Below are positions 61,823 through 64,000 of a stretch of DNA of 64,000 nt, in pieces. Numbering within the stretch: position 1 is the stretch's first letter; each line of letters opens with the position of its first letter. A program made the translations under genes and the position numbers. The notes beneath the pieces are model-generated. The model worked only from the letters and a program-made list of their open reading frames with translations, did no database searches and was not told the origin of the DNA. Source of the DNA: Oasisia sp. SBJ-2009. Its lineage: Eukaryota; Annelida; Polychaeta; Sabellida; Siboglinidae. The stretch spans positions 10,325,116 to 10,389,115 of the forward strand of contig OZ024867.1 in NCBI GenBank assembly GCA_964017155.1, read 5' to 3'.

Positions 61823-64000
61823 ATGTTTTTTACAGCTAACGAACTCTGAACTAAGTGGGAAATAAATCATGACTCATACACAAGTGCACACCATACACAC
61901 ATGCACTCACACGCGCGCAAACACAAAACCACTATAATGTGTGCAATCACACGCACATATTAGGTGTCGTGAATTAAAAATAAAAGTAAAAATACCGGAA
62001 AAAATACTGAAAGCCTGTGGACAGTAGATCATGTTGGCATTCAGTTTAGAATATCGAAGATTATGAGGAGACGTGCCAAAATCTACAAAATAATACACAC
62101 CATCTACGACCACGAATGTGTAGACAATCATCTTTGAGAAAAAATGAAATGTTATAAAGAACAGGAAACAGGGAGCCAAACTAAACCTAATTAAGCATGT
62201 ATGTCCAATTCGAGATACACACAACAAAATAGTCTTCCCAATACACTGGTAACATATCAATCTGACTAGACATATTTTGGAATACCCAATATATTGCTCT
62301 ATGATATGAAAGCGTGGCAGTCCAATTCTAAAGCTGCGCTCAGGTAACGAACGTAAGACAATCGTGTCTAACTATTATTGCGTTGTATAGTGTGTGCATT
62401 GTTGCAACTATGTAACTCGCGTTTCTAGACTATATTACTTTTATATATTACCACCTTTGGCTGTTCGATTGCAGATAAGCGGGTTTGCCAGCAATAGGCG
62501 CCGGCTCCGCCAAGTGGTGCGAGAGCGACTTATTAGAGGGTGTGTTACGTTAATTGTTTGCTCATTATAACCAAACACTATTCCATTATTGTTGTTTGTG
62601 CTTTATATCTAGTGCTTAATTATAACGTGTACAATTTAGATTGTTCTATATTATTAATACTGTTACTACAGGTGTAATACTGTCTAGTGATGTAATAATG
62701 TATTGATTTATAGAACAACACAATAATATATGTATGTGTATATAATATGTTGATATATACGTACATGGAATTGTACTATATTTATGTATTGTACGATATT
62801 ATATATCTATTACAGAGCGTGCCGCCCTCTGGGAGCGTATTCTTTCTCAATAAACGTATTGAATACCAAAAGACCGTCGTTCGACTAGCTTACATATATG
62901 TATGTGTGTGTGTTGAGAAATCGATATATCGATTATTGTATTCCATTGACGAACCATTATGGATAGCCCAATCGAAGTTGGATGCATGTATATTCCTGTG
63001 TATTTTGTTAACATTTGCTTCTTTACGCATTTTGTAAGCAGAGCATGTGTGGCAAAAATTAAATACATTTATGGTTGAATATGTTGCTAGAATTGGTATT
63101 TATTTATTCATTATTATTTTGCATATGTTATAATTTACAATTCTACAAGTGTGTTTGTATCTTTGGACAATAGTCTGTGTTACATAATGTATCAATCATT
63201 TTAAATTGTGTATGGTTATCGTTTGGTTAATACTATCTGAGGCATTGTTTATTGTGCGTGGTATACAATATATAAGACTCTTTTTTTTGCAGCTGTACGT
63301 ATATTTCTGTTTTGTGTTATCTGCCAATTTTGAAAGTATGCATGGAATGTTTTATGTATATATTAATAATGAAATTGTAATATCATTACATTAAGAAGGT
63401 ATTCATCGTTAAGGTTGTTTACTTATTGGTTCCATGTGATAGCTATATTTGTTTGCAGCTGCACAACAATTCTGTCAAGAAGTACAACTTGTCTTGATGC
63501 CAGTGCAAATTTGTTTATACGGGTATGACACTTTGGGACACTATCCCGGATTGTATACAGAGTGTAAGCAGTTCAGATATCTTTAAAACACATTTATAGC
63601 AGTTTCTCATAAAATATGTATACACTTGCATGCATTTCCTGATAGATATGCAATAGTGATTGTTTGCATTTGGCTGGTAGATTGCTTAGATTCATTCGTT
63701 TTTGTGTGGTAGTGGTAGTCATAGCAAGGATTTTTATCTCAGACAATCAGATGTGTATTGTTGTTATTACTATTACTGTTATGTAGAAGTGTAATAGTTT
63801 GAGCAGTTTACCAGTCGATTGTGGACTGTCATTTAGGCATGACTTTTCGGATGCCCATGAAGTGCACACAATCTTATGTCATAATTATAGTGTTACCTGT
63901 AAGCCTAATGAGTTTTAAAAAGTATTTATACTATTTCTTTCTTTCTTTCAATAAAAATGGTGAACTGTTTAATTAATTTTATATATTTTACCCTCAGTGC
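61823..64000. other. No supported gene
   Basis: AT-rich sequence with a few short frames. A possible acceptor at 63459 (GTTTGCAG) opens a 46-codon phase-1 frame, but nothing links it to other exons with confidence. Confidence 0.4.

Noticed and set aside
62747..63037. 96-codon plus-strand frame
   Set aside because: Largely low-complexity Tyr/Ile/Leu from AT-rich DNA; no domain.
63459..63585. Acceptor-like GTTTGCAG followed by a 46-codon phase-1 frame; another frame reads CLDASAN, reminiscent of a SET motif
   Set aside because: The two readings conflict and neither joins convincingly to the upstream candidates.

Overview
This is eukaryotic (invertebrate animal) nuclear DNA. It is AT-rich and full of (TA)n, (CA)n and tetranucleotide microsatellites, broken LINE retrotransposons of several clades, MITEs and one large foldback element. 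Secreted Cys-rich EB modules, an EGF module, long introns, and dispersed repeats rich in 'TGACCTTGAC' motifs suggest a lophotrochozoan, perhaps a bivalve mollusc. That placement is inference.

The main content is one minus-strand gene of about 50 kb (52411 down to 2242). I assembled it by eye from splice sites and reading phase. It starts with a signal-peptide exon (52357-52411). Four Cys-rich EB-like exons follow (51678-51818, 49604-49732, 48039-48188, 38733-38843). Next comes a long run of tiny exons of 21-33 nt (37549 down to 17739), then an EGF exon (7727-7846), a 24-nt exon (7579-7602), three 51-nt exons (6074, 5237, 4108) and a terminal transmembrane exon with a stop codon (2242-2321). 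Every internal exon is a multiple of 3 and every junction is phase 1, so almost any exon can be skipped without losing frame. Joined in full, the exons give an uninterrupted frame of 467 codons plus stop. The layout resembles the micro-exon genes (MEGs) known from schistosomes, but the EB / micro-exon stalk / EGF / TM architecture is one I do not recognise.

The micro-exons sit in two tandem-duplication fields. At 22936-36216, eight 27-nt exons (DTVTTSEI-like) lie in a roughly 3.2-kb higher-order repeat that also carries a 5'-truncated LINE fragment as a passenger. At 17739-22138, three micro-exon types alternate in roughly 370-bp monomers, and some copies are visibly broken or chimeric. The introns also hold a 7.7-kb foldback element (8443-16132), a CR1-type LINE (about 24122-25915), a 1.37-kb palindromic insertion (about 26149-27518), and a 40.6-47.6 kb block of LINE, hAT-MITE and transposase-like debris. 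A very long (GGGC)50(CGAA)156 array lies at 50302-51128.

Right of the gene (52.4-64 kb) I see a MITE (53959-54344), microsatellites, short repeats with a 'TGTACAGGTAATG' motif, and a few plus-strand exon candidates (57447-59715). Three of these join in phase 1 and encode a short stretch resembling the start of a SET domain; this is tentative. Left of the gene is an L2-like LINE fragment (about 503-1608). I saw no rRNA, tRNA or CRISPR features.
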